This document shows positions 1 through 6,146 of a stretch of 13,570 bases of DNA, piece by piece. The position numbers and the translations under genes are program-made. Each line of letters opens with the position of its first letter. Positions within the stretch are counted from its first letter, which is position 1. The notes below the pieces were generated by a model. The model was not told where the DNA came from and made no database searches. It saw only the letters and a list, made by a program, of their open reading frames with translations. The stretch covers positions 1 to 13,570 of the forward strand of contig JBDIAR010000094.1 of the NCBI GenBank assembly GCA_039812545.1, read 5' to 3'. The DNA is from JBDIAR01 sp039812545. GTDB lineage: Bacteria; Actinomycetota; Actinomycetes; Actinomycetales; Dermatophilaceae.

Positions 1-29
1 CCTCGCGGCGGACGGCCCGGCATACAAAA

Positions 30-45
30 TCGCCCGATCGGGCGA
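30..45. repeat. Palindromic repeat, copy 1 (TCGCCCGATCGGGCGA)
   Basis: This is a perfect 16-bp palindrome that as RNA could fold into a 6-bp stem with a GATC loop. It is flanked by A-rich bases on both sides. The same core recurs at 228-243 and 279-294, always outside recognisable genes. It resembles a REP-type extragenic palindrome; no U-run follows, so it is not a typical intrinsic terminator. Confidence 0.75.
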
Positions 46-220
46 AAACCGCGGTGGTCCAGGATCGCTGGCCGGAGTGGACCGGGCTGGCCGGCTCGAA
101 TCGCGCTGATCGAGGGTTGCAGTCCTGGGTCAGCGATGGTTGGACCCGGTCAGCGGAGTCGGCCTCGGTCAGCTACGGGCCGCCGTCTTGGATCAACCGC
201 CGTTCAGGACGGCGCCCATT

Positions 221-303
221 CCGGAAATCGCCCGATCGGGCGAAATTGTCGCCTCCGGACCGGTTTCGGACCCGGAAATCGCCCGATCGGGCGAAATTGT
301 CGG
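221..303. repeat. Palindromic repeat, copies 2 and 3 in direct orientation
   Basis: Two direct repeats of about 31 bp (starting at 221 and 272, period 51 bp) each contain the palindrome TCGCCCGATCGGGCGA, at 228-243 and 279-294. Each is preceded by CCGGAAA and followed by AATTGTCG. The shared flanks extend beyond the palindrome, so copies 2 and 3 are more closely related to each other than to copy 1 at 30-45, which suggests local duplication of a mobile or amplifying extragenic element. Two units with one 20-bp gap do not make a CRISPR array. Confidence 0.8.
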
Positions 304-342
304 CCGCCCGCAGCCGGCCGCCCGCAGCCGGCCGCCCCCGGC
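301..342. repeat. 14-bp tandem repeat, three units
   Basis: The unit CGGCCGCCCGCAGC occurs at 301-314 and 315-328, and a diverged third copy occupies 329-342. It directly follows the palindromic repeats and ends about 35 bp before the glycoside hydrolase stop codon. It looks like a replication-slippage tract with no visible function. Confidence 0.8.
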
Positions 343-377
343 ACCCGCACCCCCACCCGAACCGGAACCCCGGCCCC

Positions 378-1700
378 TCAGCCCGAACTCACCCGGTAGC
401 GCTGCCCCGCCACGTACTGGTCGTACATCGCCTCGCTCACCCCGCCGGCCGCGGCCACCGCCGCGTAGAACCGCCCCGACTCCTTCATCCACCGCGACTG
501 GGTCCGCGGGTCGTTCCCGATCAGCCCGAACCGGGCCGTGTACCCCTCGTCCCACTCCCAGTTGTCCGCCAGCGTCCAGTGGTAGTACCGCTCCACCGGC
601 AGCCCGGACGAGGCCAGCCCCCGCGGGTCCTCGTAGATGTACCGGCTCCGGAACGTGTCGTCCCGGTCGCAGGTGCCGCTCTCGGTGATCCAGATCGGCG
701 CTTGATACTCCTCCCACAGCCGGCGCGCCTCGAGCACGAGCCCCTCGTGATAGATCTCCCAGCCCAGGTCGTTCACCGGCACCCCGGCGGGCAGGTAGTC
801 CTTGCGCCCGGCCAACACCGACCGGGTGTAGTTATTTGATCCCGATCGCGTCGTAGTAGCGGCCCCGCGGCACATCGCCGGGCCGATCGAGCGGCGCCTT
901 GAAGTTCCCCGTCCACATCGCCTGCTCGCCGCGCACGTTGAACAGGGTGTGCTGCATCCGCGCGGTCGCCCGCCCCACCAGATCGCCCCTCGACCGCGCC
1001 TGAAAGGGCCGCGCGGGTGGGCCACCGTCACCGTCGCGTCGGGGGAGATCTCGTGGATGATCCCGTATGCCAGTGCGTGCGCCCGCGCGAGCACCCCCAT
1101 GACCGCGAGTCCCTCGGGCCGGCTGATCCGTCCCGGCGGCCAGTCGCCGAAGACATAGCCGCGGGTGGCATACACATTGGGTTCGTTGATCGTGATCCAG
1201 ACCTGCACGAGGTCGGCGAGCGCGGTGACGGTGTACCGGACGTACTCCAGGAACGCCCCGACATTGCCCTGCTGGGAGAAGCCGCGGGCCCGTTCGAACC
1301 ACATCGGGTTGCTGAAGTGGTGCAACGTCACCAGTGGACGTATGCCGTGGCTGCGCAACAGGTCGAGCTCACCGCGGTAGTGGTCGATCGCCTCGTGGTC
1401 GAACCGGTCCGGCGCCGGCTGGATCCGCGCCCACTCCAACCCCATCCGGTAATGCCGCAACCCGAGTGAGGCCAACAGTTCGGTGTCCTGCGGGACGCGG
1501 TTCCAGTGGTCGATGGCCCGCGCCGGCGACGACCCGTCCTTGATCCGGCCGCGCTGCGCCCAGTCCAGCCAGTTGGTCTGGGCATCCCCGCCCTCGATCT
1601 GGGTGGCCGCCGTGGCGACGCCGAGTTCGATCCCGCGCAGGTCGAATGCGTTCCCGGCGTCCGTTGCCGACTCCCTTGCCGACTCCTTTGCCGACTCCAT
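378..1700 (-). CDS. Family 1 glycoside hydrolase (beta-glucosidase-like), with two compensating frameshifts
   Basis: The protein is a retaining beta-glycosidase of family GH1, a cytoplasmic TIM-barrel enzyme with no signal peptide. The acid/base motif TINEPNVY puts Glu at about residue 173, and the nucleophile motif WITESGT puts Glu at about residue 340. The aglycone-site region HWTLADNWEWDEGY lies near the C terminus. The 440-residue length fits the family. The start chosen is the second of two adjacent ATG codons, because a GAAGGGG ribosome site lies 5 nt upstream of it; the ATG at 1701-1703 is possible. Between about 1018 and 837 the continuous frame reads Arg/Cys-rich nonsense, while the GH1 sequence (MQHTLFNVRGEQAMWTGNF, then RYYDAIGI) continues in another minus-strand frame. 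One lost base near 1005-1018 and one extra base in the TTT at 835-837 explain this. As read, about 57 residues are scrambled and the enzyme would probably be inactive; a sequencing error is equally possible. Substrate cannot be told. Confidence 0.85.
   Translation of the reverse strand: MESAKESARESATDAGNAFDLRGIELGVATAATQIEGGDAQTNWLDWAQRGRIKDGSSPARAIDHWNRVPQDTELLASLGLRHYRMGLEWARIQPAPDRFDHEAIDHYRGELDLLRSHGIRPLVTLHHFSNPMWFERARGFSQQGNVGAFLEYVRYTVTALADLVQVWITINEPNVYATRGYVFGDWPPGRISRPEGLAVMGVLARAHALAYGIIHEISPDATVTVAHPRGPFRRGRGAIWWGGRPRGCSTPCSTCAASRRCGRGTSRRRSIGPAMCRGAATTTRSGSNNYTRSVLAGRKDYLPAGVPVNDLGWEIYHEGLVLEARRLWEEYQAPIWITESGTCDRDDTFRSRYIYEDPRGLASSGLPVERYYHWTLADNWEWDEGYTARFGLIGNDPRTQSRWMKESGRFYAAVAAAGGVSEAMYDQYVAGQRYRVSSG
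832..1018 (-). other. Frame-shifted segment inside the GH1 gene
   Basis: Here the family-like protein sequence lies in a different minus-strand frame from the rest of the gene. At the left edge, ATC AAA TAA on the minus strand would read Ile-Asn-Asn-Tyr if one A of the AAA were removed, which joins DAIGI to NNYTRS exactly. At the right edge the switch falls between the codons for VTVAH and PFQARS, and the exact missing base cannot be placed. The two changes are +1 and -1, so the frame is restored after about 57 codons and no stop interrupts the long frame. Confidence 0.8.
1664..1699. repeat. 12-bp tandem repeat at the GH1 N terminus
   Basis: Three units of TTGCCGACTCC plus one variable base (1664-1675, 1676-1687, 1688-1699) encode ESAKESARESAT on the minus strand, directly after the start codon. 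The repeat keeps the reading frame and lies ahead of the conserved barrel, so copy number could vary without harming the fold. Confidence 0.8.
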
Positions 1701-1704
1701 CATC

Positions 1705-1734
1705 GCCCCTTCGCGTACGGCCCCTTCATATACG
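1705..1734 (-). repeat. 15-bp direct duplication carrying the GH1 ribosome binding site
   Basis: Two 15-bp units (1705-1719 and 1720-1734) each contain CCCCTTC on the plus strand, which is GAAGGGG on the minus strand. The copy nearer the gene sits 2 nt and 5 nt before the two candidate ATG codons and is the likely Shine-Dalgarno site. The second copy is an upstream duplicate. The units differ in their last six bases. Confidence 0.65.
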
Positions 1735-1783
1735 GGCCCCCACGAATTCTGCTGGCGCGGGTCGCGATCCGTGGCACGGCCGC

Positions 1784-1819
1784 TAGGATGACGCGTCCGC
1801 CCGCGCCGAAGCAAAGGAG
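1784..1819 (+). promoter_or_regulatory. Candidate -10 box and ribosome binding site of the MFS gene at 1825
   Basis: TAGGAT at 1784-1789 fits the actinobacterial -10 pattern TANNNT. No convincing -35 box lies at the right distance. AAGGAG at 1814-1819 is a strong Shine-Dalgarno site 5 nt before the ATG at 1825, and it decides that start. The heptamer GTATGCC overlaps the start codon. Confidence 0.45.
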
Positions 1820-1824
1820 CCCGT

Positions 1825-3147
1825 ATGCCGTGGCCGAGCGGGCTCGACACCCTGCGGGACCGGGATTTCGCGTGGTACTACGCGGCCCGGGTGATCTCGC
1901 TGACCGGCAGCACCCTGGTGTCGGTGCCGCTGGTCTTCGCGGTGCTGCACATCGGCGGCACCGCCACGGCGCTGGCGCAGGTCATCGTCGCGCGAACCCT
2001 GGCGATGGTGCTCTTCGTCCTGTTCGGCGGCGTCGTATCGGATCGGTTCGACCGGGTCACGGTGCTGCGCGTCGCGCACCTGCTCACCGCGGCGACCCAA
2101 GGGCTCGCGGCATACCTGATCATCAGCGGCCACGCGCAGATCTGGTCGATCGCCCTCATCGAGGCGCTCAACGGGGTGGCGAGCGCCTTCACGATGCCGG
2201 CCATGCAGGGCATCGTCCCCTCGCTAGTGCCCCGCGAACGCCTGCAGTCGGCCAATGCGTTGCTCGGCTTCAGCCGCAACACCCTTTCGGTGATCGGGCC
2301 GGTCGTGGGCGGCATGCTGGTGGTCGGGGTGGGTTCCGGGTGGGCGCTGGCGGTGGACGCCGTGAGCTATCTGGTCGCGTTGTGGTGCCTGGGTCGGATC
2401 CGACTCGCCGCCCGTATGCCGGCAGCCGTCCCGACCGAGACCCCCGACGCGCCGGCCGGCGTGCCGACCGCCGCCCCGCCCGACGCGCCGGCCCCGACGG
2501 GCCTGGTGGCCGAACTGCGCGAGGGCTGGGACGAGTTCGTCGCCCGGACCTGGGTGTGGGTCATCGTCGCGGTCTTCCTCGTGCTCAACGCCATCGGTAC
2601 CGGCGCCTGGATGATCGTGGCCCCCATCGTGGCCAAGGCCGAGATCGGGGAGCAGGGCTGGGGACTCACGCTCGGCGCCGAAGCGGTCGGGCTCGTGCTG
2701 GCCACGATCGTCCTGGCCCAGGTCCGGCTGCGCCGCCCGCTGGTCGCCGGCATGGTCTGGGTCGCCGCCACCGCCGTCCCCATGGTCCTGCTCGGGATGT
2801 CGACGCAGCTGTGGGTCATCCTGCTCGGCGCCGCGCTCGCCGGCGTCGGCATGGACGTCTTCAACATCGCCTGGACCACGGCCCTGCAAGAACACATCCC
2901 CGAACGCGTGCTCTCCCGCGTCTCGTCCTACGACATGCTCGGCAGTTTCATCGCCATGCCGCTCGGGCAGGCGGCATACGGGATCCTCGGCGATCTCGTC
3001 GACCGGCACGCCCTGCTGATCTGGACCGGCGTGGCGTATGCCGTGCTGTCCGTCGCGACGCTGGCGTCGCGCTCGGTGCGCTCCCTGCGCTCGATCCCGC
3101 CCGAACTCAGTCCTGCGTCATCTGGAACGCCGCAACCGACAGGCTGA
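1825..3147 (+). CDS. MFS exporter, 12 helices (EntS/MFS_3-like)
   Basis: This 440-residue inner-membrane protein has about twelve hydrophobic segments and the cytoplasmic signature GGVVSDRFDR between helices 2 and 3 (about residues 68-77). LRDRDFAWYYAARVISLTGS at the N terminus and VARTLAMVLFVLFGGVVSDR are typical of the MFS group that includes the enterobactin exporter EntS and many actinobacterial drug or siderophore exporters. A Pro/Ala/Thr-rich cytoplasmic loop (about residues 196-228) separates the two six-helix halves. The substrate cannot be inferred. It is transcribed away from the glycoside hydrolase, and its last 41 bp overlap the 3' end of the convergent ArsR-like gene, so read-through would produce antisense RNA to that gene. 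Export of small molecules by proton antiport is inferred from the family. Confidence 0.9.
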   Translation: MPWPSGLDTLRDRDFAWYYAARVISLTGSTLVSVPLVFAVLHIGGTATALAQVIVARTLAMVLFVLFGGVVSDRFDRVTVLRVAHLLTAATQGLAAYLIISGHAQIWSIALIEALNGVASAFTMPAMQGIVPSLVPRERLQSANALLGFSRNTLSVIGPVVGGMLVVGVGSGWALAVDAVSYLVALWCLGRIRLAARMPAAVPTETPDAPAGVPTAAPPDAPAPTGLVAELREGWDEFVARTWVWVIVAVFLVLNAIGTGAWMIVAPIVAKAEIGEQGWGLTLGAEAVGLVLATIVLAQVRLRRPLVAGMVWVAATAVPMVLLGMSTQLWVILLGAALAGVGMDVFNIAWTTALQEHIPERVLSRVSSYDMLGSFIAMPLGQAAYGILGDLVDRHALLIWTGVAYAVLSVATLASRSVRSLRSIPPELSPASSGTPQPTG

Positions 3148-3640
3148 CCTGAACCGTCCCCGGGGTATGCGGTGGCTGGGCGTTCTTGTTGGCCGTCTGG
3201 CTGGCGGTCATCACCGCATCCGAGGTGCGCTGCCAGTCCTCGGGGCGCAGCCACAGTTCGGCGTCGGTGAACCGGAAGGCGGCCTCCGGGTCGCGCTGCT
3301 GGGCCCGGCGGATCAGTTCGTCGGCCAGGGCCGAGACCACGAGATCGGTCTCCAACGGATCGCTCGTGCGGGCCGTGGCGTCCGCCGGATGGTGGTAGCG
3401 GATGGCGACGCCGCCCCGGATCTTCTCCTGCCCGGCGACGTCGAGCAGCCCGGCGTCGCGCAACAGCCGCAGGTGGTAGGACGCATTGGCGTGCGAGATG
3501 CCGAGTTCTCGGGCCACCTCGGCAGCACTCATCGACGTCCCGGTCAGCAAGGACAGCATCCGCAACCGCAACGGATGCGCCAATGCCCGCAACCCACCGA
3601 CGTCCGCCCGTCGCGGGCGCTCCCCACTCCCACGCGCCAT
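3107..3640 (-). CDS. ArsR-type winged-helix transcriptional regulator
   Basis: The 177-residue protein has an N-terminal winged helix: ALAHPLRLRMLSLLTG, the recognition-helix region AAEVARELGISHANASYHLR, and a wing around GGVAIRYHH. A C-terminal part of about 85 residues follows (RFTDAELWLRPEDW) that may bind a ligand or a partner. It contains no cysteine, so the classic ArsR/SmtB thiol metal sites are absent and an organic or protein signal is more likely. I chose ATG at 3638-3640 because the DNA-binding domain begins shortly after it and a promoter with correct spacing ends 6 bp upstream; an in-frame ATG further upstream would place the promoter inside the gene. Its 3' end overlaps the convergent MFS gene. 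The target genes are unknown; the MFS gene upstream of it on the same strand (3827-5098) and itself are the simplest candidates. Confidence 0.85.
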   Translation of the reverse strand: MARGSGERPRRADVGGLRALAHPLRLRMLSLLTGTSMSAAEVARELGISHANASYHLRLLRDAGLLDVAGQEKIRGGVAIRYHHPADATARTSDPLETDLVVSALADELIRRAQQRDPEAAFRFTDAELWLRPEDWQRTSDAVMTASQTANKNAQPPHTPGTVQVSLSVAAFQMTQD

Positions 3641-3646
3641 GACTTC

Positions 3647-3675
3647 GGAATAGTCGACGCAATCGCCCAGGTCAA
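3647..3675 (-). promoter_or_regulatory. Leaderless-type promoter of the ArsR-like gene
   Basis: On the minus strand TTGACC (3670-3675) and TATTCC (3647-3652) are separated by exactly 17 bp and match the vegetative sigma -35 and -10 boxes well. Only 6 bp separate the -10 box from the ATG at 3640, so transcription should start at or next to the A of the start codon. No Shine-Dalgarno site is present, which agrees with a leaderless mRNA, common in actinobacteria. Confidence 0.6.
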
Positions 3676-3693
3676 CCGCGCAGCGCCGCCTCA

Positions 3694-3701
3694 GATATAT
3701 C
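3694..3701. promoter_or_regulatory. AT-rich palindrome upstream of the ArsR-like promoter
   Basis: GATATATC is a perfect 8-bp palindrome in an otherwise very GC-rich region, about 19 bp upstream of the -35 box. ArsR-family operators are often AT-rich dyads near the promoter, so this could be the regulator's own site. The dyad is short, and nothing else supports it. Confidence 0.3.
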
Positions 3702-3718
3702 AAGCAGTGGGAGGCGGC

Positions 3719-3749
3719 AGGTGAGCGCCGACCGGGCCGGTCACCACCT
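3719..3749 (-). terminator. Bulged inverted repeat between the second MFS gene and the ArsR-like gene
   Basis: AGGTG (3719-3723) pairs with CACCT (3745-3749) around an inner stem GACCGG-G-CCGGTC (3730-3742). The region lies about 80 bp downstream of the stop codon of the minus-strand MFS gene at 3827. No U-run follows, so factor-independent termination is uncertain; it may instead stabilise the 3' end. Confidence 0.35.
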
Positions 3750-3774
3750 GTCAGCGCCCGCTCGGGACGGGTTC

Positions 3775-3836
3775 GGATCAGCCCCGTGATCAGCCCGGGA
3801 TCAGTCCGGCGGATCAGTCCGGCGGATCAGTCCGGC
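3775..3836. repeat. Tandem GATCAG repeats across an MFS stop codon
   Basis: Three perfect 13-bp units GGATCAGTCCGGC (3798-3810, 3811-3823, 3824-3836) follow two degenerate units starting at 3775 and 3788. GATCAG occurs five times, spaced 11 to 13 bp apart. The minus-strand MFS stop codon (3827-3829) lies inside the unit nearest the gene. Because 13 is not a multiple of three, each unit offers the same stop in a different frame. Confidence 0.85.
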
Positions 3837-5098
3837 GGGACCGGCGACGCCGGCGCCAGTTCGACGGGCGTGCTGCCCACGCCGACGATGAACCGGGGTT
3901 CGCGCAGCACGACGGCGCCCATGACGGCGAGGGCGAGGCAGCCGACCGAGAGCATCGTCAGCACCGGCCGGAGGTTGCCGAACTGGTTCTCGTAGATCGA
4001 CAGGACGAAGACCCAGAGCACCGACATCTGGGAGACGAACTGGACGAAGGCGCCGGCCACCAGGACGGACGCGGGTTCGGCGATCTCGGTGCCGTACTGC
4101 AGGCCGATGGGGATCACGGTGCCGATGGCATACCCGAAGAAGAACCCGGTCAGATGGATCCAGGGGGCGTCACCCTCGAACCGCTGGCTCATCACGTACA
4201 AGGTGACGCCCATGACGATGGCCGCCGCGGACAGGAACGGGACGCGGCGACGCACGATGTCGGAGATCGAAGCCATCGTGGGGGCGCCCATCCCGGCTCC
4301 GACGAGCAGGATCGCGCCGACCAGGCCGGCGTTGGCGGACGGGTCCGCGTCCTGGGTGATCCGTTGTATCCAGGTGACCACGGCGAAGAAGACGCCGAGC
4401 AGGAACCAGCTCATCGCCAGGAAGGCCTGGAACCGCGGTCGCCGCAGGATCAGCCGGATACTGGCCCGGGTGCCCAGGATCACCGTCGACGCCCGGGCCA
4501 CCGGCACCGCCGGACGCTCGCGGGCCAGCAGGCAGAACAGGATCGCCGCGAACCCCATCACCCCGCCGTACAGCAGCTGCGCGTCCCCGATCGGGATGAA
4601 CCGGACCAGTGCCGCCGTCGTCACCATCCCGATCCCCATGCCGAGGAAGGTCGACAAGGCGATGATGCTGAGCGCGGTGGCCCGTTGGTCGGGTTCGAAC
4701 CACCGATCCGGCAGCATCGCCCACGCGAGCAGGATCGGGGCCTCGCAGGCGGCGATGATGACGGTGGCGATGGCCGCGAAGCTGTAGTTGTCGCCGGCCA
4801 GCCCCCGGGCGATCCCGGCCGTGCTGGCGAGCAGGGAGGCGACCCCGATCGAGAAATGCAGCCCGTACCGGTCGATCATCCGGGCCGCCGGCCACATGAA
4901 GATCAGATAGCACAACGCGAAGAGCATCGACAGCAACGCGATCCGCAGCGACCCGACGCCGTAGTACCGCTCGGCCTCGGCGGCCACGGGGGCATAGCCG
5001 ATCCACAACGCCTGCATCGGCATGTTGACTGCGGCGAAGAGCAGGATCATGACCCAACGGAACGGATCGGCCTGCACCTTGATCTGCGGCGTCGTCAT
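3827..5098 (-). CDS. MFS transporter, 12 helices, distantly FLVCR/SLC49-like
   Basis: The 423-residue inner-membrane protein has about twelve hydrophobic helices in two halves with a basic central loop (TRASIRLILRRPRFQ, about residues 210-224). LIFMWPAARMIDRYGL is the helix 2-3 signature region. CEAPILLAWAMLPDRWFEPDQRATALSI, in pieces, recalls the RWF...ERATATSI pattern of the SLC49 group, whose eukaryotic members move heme, choline or related compounds. That likeness is judged by eye and the bacterial substrate is unknown. The ATG at 5098 is preceded by GAGG at a short distance. It is divergent from the lipoprotein gene across 160 bp, and the ArsR-like gene follows on the same strand after 186 bp, so a link to that regulator is possible but unproven. 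Confidence 0.85.
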   Translation of the reverse strand: MTTPQIKVQADPFRWVMILLFAAVNMPMQALWIGYAPVAAEAERYYGVGSLRIALLSMLFALCYLIFMWPAARMIDRYGLHFSIGVASLLASTAGIARGLAGDNYSFAAIATVIIAACEAPILLAWAMLPDRWFEPDQRATALSIIALSTFLGMGIGMVTTAALVRFIPIGDAQLLYGGVMGFAAILFCLLARERPAVPVARASTVILGTRASIRLILRRPRFQAFLAMSWFLLGVFFAVVTWIQRITQDADPSANAGLVGAILLVGAGMGAPTMASISDIVRRRVPFLSAAAIVMGVTLYVMSQRFEGDAPWIHLTGFFFGYAIGTVIPIGLQYGTEIAEPASVLVAGAFVQFVSQMSVLWVFVLSIYENQFGNLRPVLTMLSVGCLALAVMGAVVLREPRFIVGVGSTPVELAPASPVPPD

Positions 5099-5244
5099 CG
5101 CCCTCGGCTTGTCGTCACACCCCGTCGTCGTCCTTCGTCTCTGTCTTTATACCCCCCGCCGTCGTCGCCCGCGGCGTTTCCCGGCGAGCAGTATGCCGGC
5201 TGTCGGGCGAGCCGGCTTCGGCCGGGTCCGCGTACCCTGGCGCC

Positions 5245-5252
5245 GGAGGAGG
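5245..5252 (+). promoter_or_regulatory. Strong ribosome binding site fixing a GTG start
   Basis: GGAGGAGG sits 6 nt before the GTG at 5259 and is the best Shine-Dalgarno sequence nearby. It decides that the lipoprotein starts here, not at the upstream in-frame ATG at 5022, which would lie inside the divergent MFS gene. Confidence 0.75.
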
Positions 5253-5258
5253 TGTGCC

Positions 5259-6098
5259 GTGACCAGAGCGGATGAGGCCGGCCGGCCGGTATGCCGGTGG
5301 GCGCCTCGCCGGACCGGGCGTGCCCTCGGCCGGGTGGGTCTGGTCGCGCTCCTCGGGCTGCTCGGCGTCGCCGGCTGTGTGGCCCAGGACCCGGCCGGTC
5401 CAGCGGTGACCATCGGCGCCGGACCGACCTGGCTGCCGACCGTCTCCCCGCCGGCCCGCGCGGACTTCGGCGATCCGCTGGCCGAGGTGAGCGTGACCCC
5501 CCGCCCGGGCGGTCTCCCGACGCGGGCGTGGACCACCGCCGAACTCGACGCCGTCCTACCGGTCGCCGCGGACCTACCGGGCACCTGGTCGCAGCGCACG
5601 CTGCCGCCCACCCCACCGGCCACCGACGGGCCGCAGTCGCTCGACGAGAACTGTCGGGCGGCATACGCGGACCTCGACGCCCTGATCGCCCGGATCCGGC
5701 CGACGATGACGACCCGGCAGTACCGCAAGGGCCCCCGGACCCTGTCGGTCGCCGTCGGGACCAAGCCCGGTACGGACCAGGGGGAGCGGCTGGCCCGGGT
5801 GCGCCGGGTCGCGAGCAGCTGTGCGTACTCGCAGATGCGCGGGGCCGATGGGTTGCGGTTCTGGGTCCGGATCCGCCCGATCGAGGTGCCCGGAATCGCG
5901 GACGTGGTCGCGGTCGAGCAGGTGCTCACCGACCGGAGCGAGACGTACTACCAGCTCAGCGCGTACCTCCCGGCCGGCCCCAATGTCATCTCGGTGCAGT
6001 ACCAGAAGGACACCGAGATCGGCGACAAGGCGGCGATCGCCCTGCTGACCACGATCCACAACCGGGCGCTCACGGTCCTCGGCGCACCGGCCCGGTGA
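5259..6098 (+). CDS. Putative secreted lipoprotein, possible PknH-like sensor domain
   Basis: The 279-residue protein begins with an Arg-rich N region, then a hydrophobic stretch (GLVALLGLLGV) and a lipobox VAGC with the lipidated Cys at residue 40. It should therefore be anchored to the outer face of the membrane. A Pro-rich linker follows, then a soluble domain starting near AWTTAELDAVLPVAADLPGTW. Apart from the lipobox it has only two cysteines (in DENC and SSCAY), which may form a disulfide. The pattern of an N-terminal threshold-like helix, paired Cys and a late YYQLSAYL...NVISVQY strand pair is reminiscent of the PknH extracellular sensor fold found in actinobacterial lipoproteins, but I cannot confirm that. 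Function is otherwise unknown. It converges with the penicillin-binding lipoprotein gene across 48 bp. Confidence 0.8.
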   Translation: MTRADEAGRPVCRWAPRRTGRALGRVGLVALLGLLGVAGCVAQDPAGPAVTIGAGPTWLPTVSPPARADFGDPLAEVSVTPRPGGLPTRAWTTAELDAVLPVAADLPGTWSQRTLPPTPPATDGPQSLDENCRAAYADLDALIARIRPTMTTRQYRKGPRTLSVAVGTKPGTDQGERLARVRRVASSCAYSQMRGADGLRFWVRIRPIEVPGIADVVAVEQVLTDRSETYYQLSAYLPAGPNVISVQYQKDTEIGDKAAIALLTTIHNRALTVLGAPAR

Positions 6099-6121
6099 CC
6101 GCCCGATCGGTGTGCCGATGA

Positions 6122-6133
6122 CCGACCGGTCGG
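6122..6133. terminator. Palindrome between two convergent genes
   Basis: CCGACCGGTCGG is a perfect 12-bp palindrome in the 48-bp gap between the lipoprotein stop (6096-6098) and the penicillin-binding protein stop (6147-6149). Its position suits a bidirectional terminator, but the stem has almost no loop and no U-run, so the support is mainly positional. Confidence 0.3.
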
Positions 6134-6146
6134 CGACCGGCGAGGA

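Larger units (their letters stand above)
1..377. other. Non-coding, repeat-rich left flank
   Basis: No reading frame in this 377-bp stretch looks like a real protein. The open frames here are Arg/Pro-rich, low-complexity translations of GC-rich DNA and overlap each other on both strands. What the region does hold is repeated DNA: three copies of a 16-bp perfect palindrome (30-45, 228-243, 279-294), a 14-bp tandem repeat (301-342) and one copy of the dispersed heptamer GGCATAC (19-25). It lies just downstream of the glycoside hydrolase stop codon at 378-380, so part of it may serve as that gene's 3' flank. A neighbouring gene to the left may end outside the window. Confidence 0.6.

Noticed and set aside
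221..303. Possible CRISPR array
   Set aside because: Only two direct units with one 20-bp gap, and the third related copy shares only the palindrome. No cas genes are present.
1506..3152. Long plus-strand open frame of 548 codons over the start of the MFS gene
   Set aside because: Its product is Arg/Gly/Ala-rich without domain signatures; it overlaps a clear MFS gene in another frame and the GH1 gene on the other strand. Such frames are expected in GC-rich DNA.
5148..5154. TATAAA on the minus strand as -10 box of the MFS gene at 5098
   Set aside because: No -35 element lies at 16 to 18 bp upstream and the leader would be about 50 nt; not enough to call a promoter.
5022..5258. N-terminal extension of the lipoprotein to the ATG at 5022
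   Set aside because: It would overlap the divergent MFS gene and place about 79 Arg/Pro-rich residues ahead of the signal sequence; GTG at 5259 has a strong ribosome site and an immediate lipobox.
6100..6110. Possible fourth copy of the 16-bp palindrome
   Set aside because: GCCCGATCGG is shared, but the symmetric right half is missing (GTG follows), so it is a chance partial match.
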